DNA from: Prosthecobacter debontii
GTDB taxonomy: Bacteria > Verrucomicrobiota > Verrucomicrobiia > Verrucomicrobiales > Verrucomicrobiaceae
Assembly (NCBI RefSeq): GCF_900167535.1
Contig: NZ_FUYE01000006.1
Location: 296,163 to 360,162, forward strand
Direction: 5' to 3'
Length of the DNA: 64,000 bases
Shown: piece after piece, positions 50,201 to 64,000 of the stretch
Position numbering within the stretch: the stretch's first letter is position 1
Layout: each line of letters opens with the position of its first letter
Translations under genes and position numbers: made by a program
Notes under the pieces: generated by a model
Seen by the model: only the letters and a program-made list of their open reading frames with translations
Databases searched by the model: none
What the model was told of the DNA's origin: nothing

Positions 50201-51385
50201 ATGGCTAAAGAAGCATTCCAACGCAACAAGCCGCACGTTAACATCGGCACTATCGGCCACGTTGACCATGGCAAAACCACGCTGACCGCTGCAATCACCA
50301 CTACCCTGGCTGAAAAGGGTTATGCAGAAGCTCGCAAGTATGATGAAATCGACGCTGCTCCTGAAGAAAAGGCACGCGGTATCACCATCAACACGGCTCA
50401 CGTGGAATATCAGACCGACAAGCGTCACTACGCTCACGTGGACTGCCCTGGACACGCTGACTATGTGAAGAACATGATCACTGGTGCTGCCCAGATGGAC
50501 GGCGCGATCCTGGTTTGCTCTGCTGCCGACGGCCCGATGCCACAGACTCGCGAGCACATCCTGCTTGCTCGTCAGGTGGGCGTGCCTGCCATCGTGGTCT
50601 TCCTCAACAAGGTGGACATGGTGGACGACGCTGAACTCCTCGACCTCGTCGAGATGGAAGTTCGCGACCTCCTTTCCAAGTATGACTTCCCAGGTGACGA
50701 CATTCCGATCGTCAAGGGTTCCGCCCTGAAGGCCCTGGAAGGCGACGCTGAGCAGCGCGCCAACATCATGAAGCTCATGGATGCTGTGGATGACTACATC
50801 CCGCTGCCAGAGCGCCCAATCGATCAGGACTTCCTGATGCCCGTGGAAGACGTGTTCGCGATCGAAGGTCGTGGCACCGTTTGCACCGGACGTGTGGAGC
50901 GTGGCATCATCAAGAAGATGTCCGAAGTGGAAATCGTGGGTATCCGCGACACCATCAAGACCACCGTCACGGACATCGAAATGTTCCGCAAACTGCTCGA
51001 CGAAGGTCGTGCAGGTGACAACGTGGGTCTCCTTCTGCGTGGCGTGAAGAAGACCGACATTGAGCGCGGTCAGGTCATCGCTAAGCCAGGCACTGTGAAG
51101 CCTCACCGCAAATTCAAGGCTGAAGTTTACGTTCTTTCCAAGGACGAAGGCGGCCGTCACACTCCTTTCTTCAACAACTATCGCCCACAGTTCTACTTCC
51201 GCACGACGGACGTGACTGGCAGCGTGACCCTTCCTGAAGGTGTTGAAATGGTGATGCCTGGTGACAACGTCTCGATCACCGTCGAGCTGATCACCCCGAT
51301 CGCCATGGAGAAGACCATCCGCTTCGCTATCCGTGAGGGTGGCAAGACTGTGGGTGCCGGCCGTGTGGCTGACATCCTCGACTAA
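50201..51385 (+). CDS. tuf: Elongation factor Tu
   Basis: The 394-residue protein starts [20 protein letters not shown]. GTPase motifs are present in order: G1 GHVDHGKT (19-26), switch I RGITI, DCPGH (G3), NKVD (G4) and SALK (G5). Domains 2 and 3 are complete, ending GRVADILD. It delivers aminoacyl-tRNA to the ribosome in the cytosol. Codon use is strongly biased, as expected for a highly expressed gene. It sits between tRNA-Thr and tRNA-Trp; a hairpin follows at 51414-51452. Confidence 0.98.
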   Translation: MAKEAFQRNKPHVNIGTIGHVDHGKTTLTAAITTTLAEKGYAEARKYDEIDAAPEEKARGITINTAHVEYQTDKRHYAHVDCPGHADYVKNMITGAAQMDGAILVCSAADGPMPQTREHILLARQVGVPAIVVFLNKVDMVDDAELLDLVEMEVRDLLSKYDFPGDDIPIVKGSALKALEGDAEQRANIMKLMDAVDDYIPLPERPIDQDFLMPVEDVFAIEGRGTVCTGRVERGIIKKMSEVEIVGIRDTIKTTVTDIEMFRKLLDEGRAGDNVGLLLRGVKKTDIERGQVIAKPGTVKPHRKFKAEVYVLSKDEGGRHTPFFNNYRPQFYFRTTDVTGSVTLPEGVEMVMPGDNVSITVELITPIAMEKTIRFAIREGGKTVGAGRVADILD

Positions 51386-51413
51386 TCTGCGTTTTTCGTT
51401 TCGCTTGTCGTGA

Positions 51414-51452
51414 AGCCGCTGTAGAATCTGGCGCACAGGTTTTACAGCGGCT
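51414..51452 (+). terminator. Hairpin after tuf, possible terminator or processing site
   Basis: A 10-bp stem, AGCCGCTGTA (51414-51423) with TACAGCGGCT (51443-51452), lies 28 bp past the tuf stop and is followed by CCTTCCTCCC rather than a pure U-tract. It may reduce readthrough into tRNA-Trp or separate the transcripts. Confidence 0.45.
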
Positions 51453-51517
51453 CCTTCCTCCCCGAAGAAGCAAGCAGAACGGTTAACTTCGCAGTTGCAG
51501 GAAAATTCCCTTCAAAC

Positions 51518-51593
51518 AGGTCAGTAGCTCAGCTGGTAGAGCAGCGGTCTCCAAAACCGCGTGTCGGGGGTTCGAATCCCTCCTGGCCTGCCA
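51518..51593 (+). tRNA. tRNA-Trp (anticodon CCA)
   Basis: Acceptor AGGTCAG pairs with CTGGCCT (one G-T pair). The D-arm is GCTCAGCTGGTAGAGC, the anticodon stem GCGGT/ACCGC encloses CTCCAAA with anticodon CCA, the T-arm is CGGGGGTTCGAATCCCTCC, and the discriminator G and CCA are encoded. tuf, tRNA-Trp, secE, nusG is a common bacterial order. Confidence 0.97.
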
Positions 51594-51637
51594 TCCTGCA
51601 CTTTGGTTAGAATATTCTTCAGTAAAGCCTGATTCAC

Positions 51638-51859
51638 ATGAGCCGCATCCGCACCTACCTTGGTGAAGTCTATATCGAACTCAAGAAAGCCAGTTGGCCT
51701 TGGGATTCCAAAGAAAAAGGTTTCGCTAAATACAAGGAGCTCATTGACTCCACCATCGTCGTCTTCATTGCGATGATTCTGCTCGGTGCCTTCGTGGCTT
51801 TCTTTGACACAGCTCTGCGTGGCGCTTTCGAGGCCATGGCAAAAGCGGTCGCTGGCTGA
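51638..51859 (+). CDS. secE: Preprotein translocase subunit SecE
   Basis: The 73-residue protein (MSRIRTYLGEVYIELKKASW) has the SecE core: an amphipathic ELKKASWP helix followed by one membrane segment at about 38-58 (STIVVFIAMILLGAFVAFF). It is the short single-span form found in most bacteria. It stabilises SecY in the SecYEG channel. It precedes nusG by 46 bp. Confidence 0.95.
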   Translation: MSRIRTYLGEVYIELKKASWPWDSKEKGFAKYKELIDSTIVVFIAMILLGAFVAFFDTALRGAFEAMAKAVAG

Positions 51860-51905
51860 TTACAGCCACCTTTCTTTTTTAATTTTTCCCCCACCGATTG
51901 ACTAT

Positions 51906-52475
51906 ATGGGAGCTATCCCCGCCCCTCGCGATCAATGGTATGTGATCCATGTGCGCTCCGGCTTTGAGCAAAAAGTCCGGGACAGCATGTTGCGCCGTAT
52001 CCAGACCGAAGAGATGGGGGACTACATTTATGAAGTGCTGGTGCCCACGGAACGCGTCTCCGAAGTGAAAAAGGGCAAGCGCTCCGAAACCAATCGGAAA
52101 TTTTTCCCCGGCTACGTCATTGCCAACTGCTACCTGCTCAATGAGCACAATCAGCTGGTGGATAAGACTTGGTATTTCGTGAAGGAAACCGATGGCGTGC
52201 TGAACTTTGCCGGCACCAAGGACCACCCGATCCCCATGCGTCAGCGTGAAGTGGATGGCATGTTGGCCCAGGTCCGTGATAAGGATGAATCCGTGGTGCC
52301 AAAAATCGCCTTCTCCGTGGGAGATACCGTGCGTGTGGCAGACGGGCCTTTCGAAAGCCAAAACGGTATCATCGAAGAAATCGATCCTGAGCGCGGCGTG
52401 CTGCGTGTCTCTGTCAATATCTTCGGCCGCTCCACCCCCGTGGATCTGGAATACTGGCAGGTGGAAAAAGCCTAG
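51906..52475 (+). CDS. nusG: Transcription termination/antitermination factor NusG
   Basis: ATG 51906 ([20 protein letters not shown]) gives 189 residues, the usual length; the frame is open upstream inside secE but that is not used. The NGN domain ([31 protein letters not shown]) is followed by a KOW domain near residues 136-189 ([20 protein letters not shown]). NusG binds RNA polymerase and links transcription to Rho or the ribosome. Confidence 0.96.
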   Translation: MGAIPAPRDQWYVIHVRSGFEQKVRDSMLRRIQTEEMGDYIYEVLVPTERVSEVKKGKRSETNRKFFPGYVIANCYLLNEHNQLVDKTWYFVKETDGVLNFAGTKDHPIPMRQREVDGMLAQVRDKDESVVPKIAFSVGDTVRVADGPFESQNGIIEEIDPERGVLRVSVNIFGRSTPVDLEYWQVEKA

Positions 52476-52536
52476 TCCTGATGCCCTGGCTCCGTGCCAG
52501 CCTCTCTCCTCAATCTCAAGTAAGCGAACACAAAAC

Positions 52537-52962
52537 ATGGCCAAAGAAATCGTCAAACTCATCAAGCTCCAGATCAAGGCTGGTGCTGCCAACCCTGCTC
52601 CGCCCATCGGTCCTGCGCTCGGTCAGGCTGGCGTGAACATCATGGCATTCTGTAAGGAGTTCAACGCAGCCACCCAGAAGGCTGGCGGTGATGTCCTCCC
52701 AACCGTCATCACGGTTTACAAAGACAAGAGCTTCACCTTCATCACGAAGCAGCCTCCAGCGTCTAACATCCTGAAGAAGGTGGCGAACATCGCCTCCGGC
52801 TCCGGTGAAGCCGCCAAGAAGAAAGTGGCCAAGATCACCAAGGCCCAGCTTCTGGAAGCCACCAAAATGAAGATCGTGGACCTGAACACTCAGGACCTCG
52901 AGCGCGCCTCCCGCATCATGGCAGGCACCGCCCGCCAGATGGGCATCGACATCATCGACTAA
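52537..52962 (+). CDS. rplK: 50S ribosomal protein L11
   Basis: The gene starts at ATG 52537 ([20 protein letters not shown]) and encodes 141 residues, the standard length. The [20 protein letters not shown] motif and the C-terminal rRNA-binding domain ([20 protein letters not shown]) are intact. It forms the base of the ribosomal stalk with 23S rRNA. The longer open frame from 52207 overlaps nusG and is not the gene. Confidence 0.97.
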   Translation: MAKEIVKLIKLQIKAGAANPAPPIGPALGQAGVNIMAFCKEFNAATQKAGGDVLPTVITVYKDKSFTFITKQPPASNILKKVANIASGSGEAAKKKVAKITKAQLLEATKMKIVDLNTQDLERASRIMAGTARQMGIDIID

Positions 52963-53009
52963 TTCAACCGCAGGAGAACGGAAGACCGCTCGCCAGCACT
53001 GCACACCAC

Positions 53010-53708
53010 ATGATAACACGAAGCAAAAGATACAAGAAAGCTGCCGAAATGGTTCCGGCAGGAAAGATCTTCTCACTCGAAGAAGCTGCCGAACTCGTGC
53101 GCAAATTCCCAGGCACGAAGTTCAACCAAACGGTGACTCTGTCCTTCCACATGGGTGTGGACCCGAAGAAGGGCGACCAGATGATCCGTGGCACTTGCCC
53201 GCTGCCTCATGGTTCTGGTAAAACGGTTCGCGTCGCCGTGTTCGCTGTCGGCGCAGCCGCTGAAGCCGCCAAGGCCGCCGGAGCTGAGTTGGTCGGTTTC
53301 GAAGATCTCATCGCCAAGGTGAAAGATGGTCAGATGGATTTCGATGTCGCCGTCGCCACCCCCGCTGCGATGAATGAAGTTCGTAAGCTCGGTAAGCAAC
53401 TCGGACCTCGCGGTTTGATGCCTAACCCAAGAACAGGCACCGTGACCGACGACGTCGGTGGTGCTGTGAAGGCGGTGAAAGCCGGTCGTGTGGACTTCAA
53501 GCTGGATAAGAACGGCAACATCGCCGCCACCATCGGCAAAGTCGCTTTCGACGTCAGCGCCCTGGCTGAGAACGGCAATGCTTTGATCGACGCGATCGTC
53601 CGTGCTAAGCCTGCCACCGCTCGTGGTAAGTATGTGCACAGCATCACGCTGGCTGCGACGATGTCGCCCGCTCTGCGCATTGATGTCTCCAAGTATGTGA
53701 AACTGTAA
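53010..53708 (+). CDS. rplA: 50S ribosomal protein L1
   Basis: The 232-residue protein ([20 protein letters not shown]) has the L1 signatures [37 protein letters not shown] and the split-domain arrangement. Length is standard. L1 binds 23S rRNA and in many bacteria represses its own operon by binding a leader mimic; no such leader is obvious before rplK here. It lies 47 bp after rplK. Confidence 0.97.
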   Translation: MITRSKRYKKAAEMVPAGKIFSLEEAAELVRKFPGTKFNQTVTLSFHMGVDPKKGDQMIRGTCPLPHGSGKTVRVAVFAVGAAAEAAKAAGAELVGFEDLIAKVKDGQMDFDVAVATPAAMNEVRKLGKQLGPRGLMPNPRTGTVTDDVGGAVKAVKAGRVDFKLDKNGNIAATIGKVAFDVSALAENGNALIDAIVRAKPATARGKYVHSITLAATMSPALRIDVSKYVKL

Positions 53709-53731
53709 TCCCTGAGGAAGACAAGACACCT

Positions 53732-54262
53732 ATGAAAGCTGAAAAGACACTCCTCATTGAAGACCTGCTGAGCCGGGTCAACTCCTCCCCGTTCCTCTTC
53801 GTCGTGGATTACACAGGTCTCACCGTGGACAAATTCGCTGAGCTGCGCAAGCGCTTGGCCCCCACCGGTGCTGAGATCCACGTCTTCAAAAACACTCTCG
53901 TGAAGAAGGCTGCTGAGCGCGCCGGTTATCCAGAGTCCCTTGCACCTTTCTTGACGGGCCAGAGCGCCTTCGTCACCGGTGCTCAGGACGTCTGCGCAGC
54001 TGCCAAGATCATGAAGAACTTCGCGGCTGAGTTCGAGAAGCCTAAGATCAAGGCTGGCGTCCTCGACGGCGCTCTTCTTGACGCGAACGGCATCAAGGCT
54101 CTGGCAGATCTGCCTTCCAAGGAAACCCTCCAGGCCCAGTTACTTGGCGTCCTTCAGGCACCTGCCTCCGCTCTGGTCCGCCTCCTCAACGAGCCTGCTG
54201 CCTCCCTGGCACGCGTGCTCAAGGCCAAGGCCGACGCCGCTGGCGAGTCCGCCGCTGCTTAA
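53732..54262 (+). CDS. rplJ: 50S ribosomal protein L10
   Basis: The 176-residue protein ([20 protein letters not shown]) has an N-terminal rRNA-binding domain ([34 protein letters not shown]) and a C-terminal helix rich in Ala that holds L7/L12 dimers. It starts only 23 bp after rplA, so there is no long L10 leader of the E. coli kind between them. A UUCG hairpin follows before rplL. Confidence 0.96.
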   Translation: MKAEKTLLIEDLLSRVNSSPFLFVVDYTGLTVDKFAELRKRLAPTGAEIHVFKNTLVKKAAERAGYPESLAPFLTGQSAFVTGAQDVCAAAKIMKNFAAEFEKPKIKAGVLDGALLDANGIKALADLPSKETLQAQLLGVLQAPASALVRLLNEPAASLARVLKAKADAAGESAAA

Positions 54263-54283
54263 TTCCCACCCCTTTGATCCGAT

Positions 54284-54299
54284 GGCGGCTTCGGCCGCC
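54284..54299 (+). promoter_or_regulatory. UUCG-tetraloop hairpin between rplJ and rplL
   Basis: GGCGGC-TTCG-GCCGCC is a perfect 6-bp GC stem with the extra-stable C(UUCG)G-type loop, in the 130-bp gap between the L10 and L7/L12 genes. There is no U-tract, so it is not a simple terminator; it could be an mRNA stabiliser or processing element that helps set the higher yield of L7/L12. Confidence 0.5.
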
Positions 54300-54392
54300 T
54301 GAACATAACACCCAATGGTTCCTTGCCGGAGCGAAAGCTTTCTCTCTTAAACAACCTGGTGCTCCAGGAAACGGCGATACCGAAATACCCAT

Positions 54393-54776
<384 letters not shown>

Positions 54777-55135
54777 CCTCCCATCCTTTCCCGAGTGCCG
54801 TCCCCTGGATGGCACTCGGCTGAAGGGAGACTTCCCAAAGACCCTCCTTTCTGAAAATATCCCAATCTCGCATGCCCCGCCCTCTGGTCCGCATCTCTCT
54901 GACACTCCGAAGCGTATGCTTGGGAAAAGAGGGAGCCACGCTGGAAGCGGGCTTCGTATCATCTATTTCACCGCCTGAACGGGGACCCGCGTCCGCGTTC
55001 TGGTTTCGTCATTTTCACGCTGAGGGACTCAGTGATCCGGCTGGCTGCCGGGTCGTGTGATCCTCAGTGCCGCAGGTTTCACCGCCTGCACCCAGCCACC
55101 GCCGTTGCCACCCCGCCGTCTCCCTCACCCTGTAT
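54777..55135. other. rplL-rpoB intergenic region with attenuator-like hairpin
   Basis: This 359-bp gap contains no credible gene. A 9-bp stem, CCGAGTGCC (54791-54799) with GGCACTCGG (54811-54819), lies 14 bp after rplL. In E. coli the same gap holds an attenuator and RNase III site that lower rpoBC expression relative to rplL. No U-tract is visible. Confidence 0.55.
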
Positions 55136-58990
<3,855 letters not shown>

Positions 58991-59042
58991 TCTTTAACCC
59001 TGAACCCCAAGCCACCTACCCTTAACGCATTGTTTATTGTCT

Positions 59043-62000
59043 ATGAATGCTGACACGAGCTTGAAAGAAATCTTCGGGGAAAAGCCCACCGGCGAGGAGT
59101 TTGACTCCGTCTCCATCTGCATCGCCTCTCCAGACCGCATCCGCGGCTGGAGCCATGGTGAAGTCAAGAACCCAGAAACCATCAACTACCGCACGTTCAA
59201 ACCTGAAAAGGGCGGCCTTTTCTGCGAGCGTATCTTCGGACCGACCCGTGACTGGGAGTGTGCCTGCGGTAAGTACAAGCGCATCAAACACAAGGGCGTG
59301 ATCTGCGACCGTTGCGGCGTGGAAGTCACCCTGTCCCGCGTGCGTCGTGAGCGCATGGGCCACATCGAGCTGGCCGTGCCTGTGACCCACATCTGGTTCT
59401 ACAAGTGCATGCCTTCCCGCATCGGTCTGATGCTGGACATGACCGCTCGTAGCCTGGAGCGCGTGATCTATTATGAAGACTACATGGTCGTGGACTCAGG
59501 CAGCACCCCGCTGCTGCGTGGTCAGCTCCTGACCGAGGTGGACCTGCGCGAAGCTGAAGAGCAATACGGTGCCGACGCCTTCCGCGTGGGCATGGGTGCT
59601 GAGGCCATCCGCGACATCTTCAGCCAGATGAATCTGGCCGAGATGACCAAGGAACTGGAAGAGGCAATGACCAAGACCCGCTCCAAGCAGATCCGCAAGA
59701 AGCTGGCCAAGCGTCTGAAGCTCTGCCAGGGCTTTGCCGAGTCCCACAGCCGCCCGGAGGCGATGATCATGGAAGTGCTTCCAGTCATCCCGCCAGACCT
59801 GCGTCCTCTCGTGCCTCTGGAAGGCGGTCGCTTTGCCACCTCCGACCTCAACGACCTGTATCGCCGCGTCATCAACCGTAACAACCGTCTGAAGAACCTG
59901 CTTCAGCTGCGCACGCCGGATGTCATTATCCGTAACGAGAAGCGCATGCTGCAGGAAGCTGTGGACGCGCTGTTTGACAACGGCCGCCATGGCCGCCCTG
60001 TCACCGGTGCTGGTAACCGCCCGCTGAAGTCCCTGTCTGACATGCTCAAGGGCAAGTCCGGCCGTTTCCGTCAGAACCTTCTCGGTAAGCGCGTGGACTA
60101 CTCCGGTCGTTCCGTCATCGTGATCGGTCCCGACCTGAACCTGAATCAGTGCGGTCTGCCGAAGAAGATGGCCCTCGTCTTGTTCGAGCCCTTCATCATC
60201 CGTCGTCTGAAGGAAATGGGCCTGGTTCACACCGTCCGTTCCGCCAAGAAGATGATTGAGCGCCGCACCCCTGAGGTGTGGGATATCTTGGACGAAGTGA
60301 CCAAGGGTCACCCGATCCTCCTCAACCGTGCGCCGACCCTCCACCGTCTGTCCATCCAGGCTTTCGAGCCGAAGCTGATCGAAGGTGAAGCTATCCGTGT
60401 GCACCCGCTGGTTTGCGGTGCTTACAACGCTGACTTCGACGGTGACCAGATGGCCGTTCACGTGCCCCTTTCCGTGGAAGCTCAGATGGAGGCTCGCCTC
60501 CTCATGCTGGCCCCGAACAACCTGTTCAGCCCTGCTTCCGGTAAGCCTATCACGACGCCTTCCCAGGACATTCCTCTGGGCTGCTTCTTCCTGACCTACC
60601 TGCGTGAGTTCCCAAGCCACGACGGTAAGAAAGGCCCTGAGCGCCTGCCGATCTTCAACGATCCGTCTGAAGTGGAATTTGCCCTTTCGGAAGGCTCCGT
60701 CGGCGTCAATGACAAGGTGCGTTATCGCAACCCTGACTACCAGCAGCCGAAGCGTGCTTTCGGTGACCCGACCAAGGCTTACATCGAGACCACCGCCGGT
60801 CGTGTGCGCTTCAATGAAATCTGGCCTGAGAAGCTGGGCTTCATCAACAACACCGTTGGTAAGAAGCAGATCTCCGACATCATCTGGCGCTGCTTCCAGA
60901 CCGTGGGTCAGAAAGAAACCGTGGCCTGCCTGGACCGCCTGAAGGCTCTTGGCTTCCGCGAGGCGACTCGCTCCGGGTGCTCCATCGGTATCACCGACAT
61001 GGCCATCCCGGGTGCTAAGCGCCCCGCTCTCGATAAAGCCTACAAGGACATCGAGGACGTGGATAAACTCTACAAGCGTGGTCTCATCACCCAGGGTGAG
61101 CGCTACCAGAAGATCGTGGACGTATGGACCCAGGTGGGTGACCAGACTGCCGATGAAGTGTTCCGCACCCTGGAATACAACGACGGCAAGAAGCACCACA
61201 ACCCGCTCTACGTGATGGTGACGTCCGGTGCCCGTGGTAACAAGACGCAGATTAAGCAGCTCGCTGGTATGCGTGGTCTGATGGCCAAGCCTTCCGGTGA
61301 GATCATCGAGCGCCCGATTACCTCGAACTTCCGTGAAGGGCTGAGCGTGCTGGAATACTTCATTTCCACTCACGGTGCGCGTAAAGGTCTGGCCGATACC
61401 GCTCTGAAGACCGCTGACTCCGGTTACATGACTCGTAAGCTGGTGGACGTGTCTCAGGACGTGATCGTGACGGAAAACGATTGCGGCACGGTCAACGGCA
61501 TCACCCTAGCCTCCATCTATCAAGGTGACGAGGAAGTGGTGGACTTGAAGACCCGCGTCTATGGCCGCACGAGCTGCGAAACCATTCACGACCCTGTCAC
61601 CAAGGAAACCATCATCTCTGCTAACCAGCTCGTGCTGGAGAAGGAGGCCGCCCACCTCACCAAGATCGGTGTGGAGAAGCTGAAGATCCGCTCCGTGCTC
61701 ACCTGCGAAAGCAAGCGCGGCTGCTGTGCCATGTGCTACGGCCTCAGCCTGGCTACCAGTCGGTTGGTGAAGATCGGCGAAGCGGTCGGCATTGTCGCCG
61801 CCCAGTCCATCGGCGAGCCTGGAACCCAGCTCACCATGCGAACCTTCCACGTCGGTGGTGCTGCCATGAGCTCCTTCAAGCAGCCCTTCATCAACGTGAA
61901 GAACGCTGGTATCCTCAAGATCTCTGACATGCGCATGGTGCAGACGCCGGAAGGACAGTGGATTGCCCTGACGAAGAACGGCGTCCTCTCCATCATGGAT

Positions 62001-63182
62001 GAAGACGGTCGTGAGCTGGAAAGCCATAAGCTCGTCATGGGTGCTGTCATCACCAAGCCCGAAGGCTCCGTCATCAAGAAGGGTGAGCAGATCGCGACTT
62101 GGGATCCCTATAACATCCCGATCATCACCGAGAAGGCTGGTAAGATCGAGTTCCGTGACATGATCTCGGGCATCACCTTCACCAAGGAGAAGAACGAGTC
62201 CACAGGTAACGAAGAGACCGTCGTCATCGAGCACAAAGAAGACCTGCACCCGCAGATCGTCGTTGTGAACGCCAAGACGCACGAGATCCTCGCCAGCTAC
62301 ACCATCCCTGCCGGTGCTCACATCAACGTGAAGAACGGTGAGAAAGTGGAAGCCGGAACGACCCTGGCCAAGACCCCACGTAAGGCCAGCAAGACCAAGG
62401 ACATCACCGGCGGTCTGCCTCGCGTGGCCGAGCTCTTCGAAGCTCGTAAGCCGAAGGACGCCTGCGAAATCGCCCGAATCGACGGCACCGTCGAAATCGG
62501 TGGTCTCGTCCGTGGTAAGCGTCGCGTCATCGTGACCGATCCGAAGACTGGTCAGCAGGAAGAGCACCTCATTCCTCGCAGCAAGCACATCCTCGTCTTC
62601 AATGGTGACCACGTCACTAAAGGCGACCAGCTTACCGACGGTCCTGTCGTGCCGCATGAGATCCTTGAGATTCTTGGGCCTCAGGCTCTGCGTGAACACT
62701 TGGTCAACGAAGTGCAGGAAGTGTATCGCGCCCAGGGCGTGGATATTAACGATAAGCACGTCGAGATCATCATCCGCCAGATGCTGCGCAAGGTGAAGAT
62801 CACTGACACAGGTGACACGGAGTTCCTCTGGGGTGACCAGGTGGACCGCACAGAGTTCGAGCGTGAAAACGAGCGTGTCTCTGAGGAAGGTGGTAAGCCC
62901 GCTGAGGCTGAGCCCGTCCTTCTCGGCATCACCAAGGCTTCCTTGGAAACCGAGTCCTTCATCTCCGCCGCTTCCTTCCAGGACACCACCCGCGTCCTTA
63001 CCGAAGCCGCTACGCTGGCCAAGTCCGACTACCTGCGTGGCTTCAAGGAAAACGTCATCATGGGTCACCTCATCCCTGCCGGCACGGGCTTCATCTCCCA
63101 CCGCAACTTCGATGTGGTCCCGACCGAACAGGCACCGCTGCCTGAAGTGGAAGAAGAAACCGAAGAAGTCCTCGAGGCTTAA
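59043..63182 (+). CDS. rpoC: DNA-directed RNA polymerase beta-prime subunit
   Basis: The start is ATG 59043 ([20 protein letters not shown]); TTG 59037 just upstream is less likely. The 1379-residue protein has the first zinc site (Cys73, 75, 88, 91), the catalytic NADFDGDQM near 462-470 that binds Mg2+, the bridge-helix and trigger-loop region ([20 protein letters not shown]), and the second zinc site (NDCGT and [11 protein letters not shown] near 889). The C-terminus ends in a Glu-rich tail ([14 protein letters not shown]). The operon ends here: a strong terminator follows 25 bp downstream. Confidence 0.97.
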   Translation: MNADTSLKEIFGEKPTGEEFDSVSICIASPDRIRGWSHGEVKNPETINYRTFKPEKGGLFCERIFGPTRDWECACGKYKRIKHKGVICDRCGVEVTLSRVRRERMGHIELAVPVTHIWFYKCMPSRIGLMLDMTARSLERVIYYEDYMVVDSGSTPLLRGQLLTEVDLREAEEQYGADAFRVGMGAEAIRDIFSQMNLAEMTKELEEAMTKTRSKQIRKKLAKRLKLCQGFAESHSRPEAMIMEVLPVIPPDLRPLVPLEGGRFATSDLNDLYRRVINRNNRLKNLLQLRTPDVIIRNEKRMLQEAVDALFDNGRHGRPVTGAGNRPLKSLSDMLKGKSGRFRQNLLGKRVDYSGRSVIVIGPDLNLNQCGLPKKMALVLFEPFIIRRLKEMGLVHTVRSAKKMIERRTPEVWDILDEVTKGHPILLNRAPTLHRLSIQAFEPKLIEGEAIRVHPLVCGAYNADFDGDQMAVHVPLSVEAQMEARLLMLAPNNLFSPASGKPITTPSQDIPLGCFFLTYLREFPSHDGKKGPERLPIFNDPSEVEFALSEGSVGVNDKVRYRNPDYQQPKRAFGDPTKAYIETTAGRVRFNEIWPEKLGFINNTVGKKQISDIIWRCFQTVGQKETVACLDRLKALGFREATRSGCSIGITDMAIPGAKRPALDKAYKDIEDVDKLYKRGLITQGERYQKIVDVWTQVGDQTADEVFRTLEYNDGKKHHNPLYVMVTSGARGNKTQIKQLAGMRGLMAKPSGEIIERPITSNFREGLSVLEYFISTHGARKGLADTALKTADSGYMTRKLVDVSQDVIVTENDCGTVNGITLASIYQGDEEVVDLKTRVYGRTSCETIHDPVTKETIISANQLVLEKEAAHLTKIGVEKLKIRSVLTCESKRGCCAMCYGLSLATSRLVKIGEAVGIVAAQSIGEPGTQLTMRTFHVGGAAMSSFKQPFINVKNAGILKISDMRMVQTPEGQWIALTKNGVLSIMDEDGRELESHKLVMGAVITKPEGSVIKKGEQIATWDPYNIPIITEKAGKIEFRDMISGITFTKEKNESTGNEETVVIEHKEDLHPQIVVVNAKTHEILASYTIPAGAHINVKNGEKVEAGTTLAKTPRKASKTKDITGGLPRVAELFEARKPKDACEIARIDGTVEIGGLVRGKRRVIVTDPKTGQQEEHLIPRSKHILVFNGDHVTKGDQLTDGPVVPHEILEILGPQALREHLVNEVQEVYRAQGVDINDKHVEIIIRQMLRKVKITDTGDTEFLWGDQVDRTEFERENERVSEEGGKPAEAEPVLLGITKASLETESFISAASFQDTTRVLTEAATLAKSDYLRGFKENVIMGHLIPAGTGFISHRNFDVVPTEQAPLPEVEEETEEVLEA

Positions 63183-63207
63183 TCGCTCTTCCCATTGAAC
63201 CCCTCAC

Positions 63208-63245
63208 ACCCCCGATGAGCTACCCAGCCATCGGGGGTTTTTTTG
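63208..63245 (+). terminator. Intrinsic terminator of the core cluster after rpoC
   Basis: A 10-bp stem, ACCCCCGATG (63208-63217) with CATCGGGGGT (63229-63238), is followed by seven T. It marks the end of the secE-to-rpoC operon; rpsL, rpsG and fusA, often found next, are not present. Confidence 0.92.
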
Positions 63246-63581
63246 TGCAGTAAACAGGATTCAGTTTTCAGTGAGCGGTGGTCCGTTCACGCTATCTCAG
63301 GGTTATACCAACCTGACCACATAACGATTCAAATCGTGAGGTGAGGGGCTCGGGCTCGATAGTCCTCCACTCTTCATTTCGCAGGGTTATGAGGCCGCAG
63401 AGGGGCGGAAGGGCAAAGGTTGCGGTGAGGGAGATAGGGGCCAGACGGAACTCAATCGGTTCAAATCGAAACGAGATGAGCGGACGGTCGAGGGCAGCCT
63501 TGGAGATGGAGTTCGCAGCCTCGCTTTCCGGCGGAATCAATGGGCAGCATGATCGCTCACAGCCGCTTAGTCTAGAGCATA
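63246..63581. other. Intergenic region between the rpoC terminator and the transposase
   Basis: 336 bp. The first part holds one half of a family B repeat (63255-63275, ATTCAGTTTTCAGT). Two overlapping opposite-strand 82-codon frames occupy 63292-63589; neither has a recognisable domain and I do not call them. The outer end of the IS630 element must lie somewhere before 63582, but I cannot define its terminal inverted repeat without the other end. Confidence 0.5.
63255..63275. repeat. Repeat family B, half copy (copy 4)
   Basis: GGATTCAGTTTTCAGTGAGC matches the left end of copies 1-3, especially copy 2 (CAGTTTTCAGTTTTCAGTGA). The matching right end was not found before the transposase, so the element may be truncated. 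Confidence 0.45.
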
Positions 63582-64000
63582 TTAAATAATACTATAACCG
63601 CAAGAAGCGAACCAACCCATGGCGTCTTTGGCGGTGACCTTTGAGAACGCTACGCTGATGGCTTGGTCCAATGCTGTGGGTGTCCGTGCCTCCAGGCTGC
63701 GCAGCGAGTTTTTGATCTTGCTCCACATCTTCTCAATCGGGTTGAGGTCCGGCGAGTAAGCTGGAAGGAAGCGCACCTCGGCTCCCACCGCCTCGACAAG
63801 CCTCTGGACTTCTGGACTCTTATGCACCGACAGATTGTCCATGACCACGATATCTCCCGATCTCAACGTCGGGCAGAGCACCTGCTCAATGTAAGTGACA
63901 AAAGCTGCCGTGTCAGCTGCACCCGACAGATGCATGCAAGCCGTCGTGCCATCCAGCCGGATGGATGAAATCAGGGTCGTGCTCTGCCACCTCCCACAAG
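63582..64000 (-). mobile_element. IS630-family transposase, partial (runs off the window)
   Basis: About 139 residues are readable on the minus strand, continuing past base 64000 (begins [20 protein letters not shown] at the edge). The DDE_3 domain is evident: [10 protein letters not shown] contains the second catalytic Asp, and [19 protein letters not shown] contains the catalytic Glu. The stop is TAA 63582-63584 after ASCGYSII. The first catalytic Asp and the other IS end lie outside the window. The reading frame shows no disruption in the visible part. Confidence 0.92.

Noticed and set aside
50111..51436. 441-codon minus-strand frame opposite tuf
   Set aside because: Overlaps tuf fully and also the tRNA-Thr 3' end; product has no recognisable domain.
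51786..51905. N-terminal extension of nusG into secE
   Set aside because: The extension is only the secE sequence in another frame; ATG 51906 gives the standard NusG start and length.
52207..52536. N-terminal extension of rplK over nusG
   Set aside because: Arg/Pro/Ser-rich nonsense translation of nusG; L11 starts at ATG 52537.
59496..63101. Long minus-strand frames opposite rpoC (625 and 531 codons)
   Set aside because: Same antisense effect of codon bias in a highly expressed gene; no homology, no start signals.
63292..63589. Two overlapping 82-codon frames on opposite strands
   Set aside because: Neither has a domain, signal or ribosome binding site, and they exclude each other. I cannot decide whether either is real.

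Overview
The window looks like a chromosomal segment of a free-living Verrucomicrobium (Verrucomicrobiaceae-like, for example the Prosthecobacter/Verrucomicrobium group). This is inferred from the combination of DUF1501 and cytochrome-DUF1549/DUF1553 proteins, an SHD1-like plus LamG secreted protein, a giant autotransporter-associated-repeat (PATR) protein carrying Ig domains, lipoproteins, and a GC-rich bacterial core operon. No 16S gene is present, so the placement is an inference.

Layout. 1-1.9 kb: edge of a phage-like region (two small minus-strand genes, two small membrane proteins, an M15 endolysin), closed by a 225-bp palindromic repeat. 2.1-9.3 kb: a secreted endonuclease/phosphatase-family lipoprotein, an SHD1/LamG secreted protein, a NodT-type outer-membrane efflux lipoprotein and a double-domain M16 peptidase. 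9.9-27.9 kb: one 18-kb gene for a 6006-residue secreted beta-repeat protein. 28-34.4 kb: class II fructose-bisphosphate aldolase, an M24 aminopeptidase, a DUF1501 protein, a D-2-hydroxyacid dehydrogenase and an orphan ABC ATPase. 34.4-38 kb: an anchored protein of unknown function, a TetR regulator with a 20-bp operator palindrome, and a membrane-anchored PQQ-type propeller protein with a related operator upstream. 38-44.7 kb: a cytochrome/DUF1549/DUF1553 protein, DUF4058, a ParE/RelE-type toxin-antitoxin pair and a second DUF1501 protein. 44.7-49.8 kb: an efflux adaptor, moaA with a small monooxygenase, an LRR protein, a VC0807-like membrane protein and a small protein. 50.0-63.2 kb: the core cluster tRNA-Thr, tuf, tRNA-Trp, secE, nusG, rplK, rplA, rplJ, rplL, rpoB, rpoC, closed by a strong terminator. 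63.6-64 kb: a partial IS630-family transposase.

The core cluster supplies elongation factor Tu, the SecE translocon subunit, NusG, the ribosomal stalk proteins and the two large RNA polymerase subunits, all on one strand. The rest is mostly single genes or short pairs with a heavy emphasis on the cell envelope: at least nine products carry a signal peptide, lipobox or membrane anchor. Between genes there are four families of short imperfect-palindrome repeats, three of them in more than one copy and one nested inside another.

Most unusual elements: the modular architecture of the giant protein (three copies of a large super-module and a duplicated N-terminal domain), the nested intergenic palindromes, the TetR operator pair, and a terminator hairpin abutting the endolysin start. 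I found no CRISPR array, rRNA gene or recognisable biosynthetic cluster.
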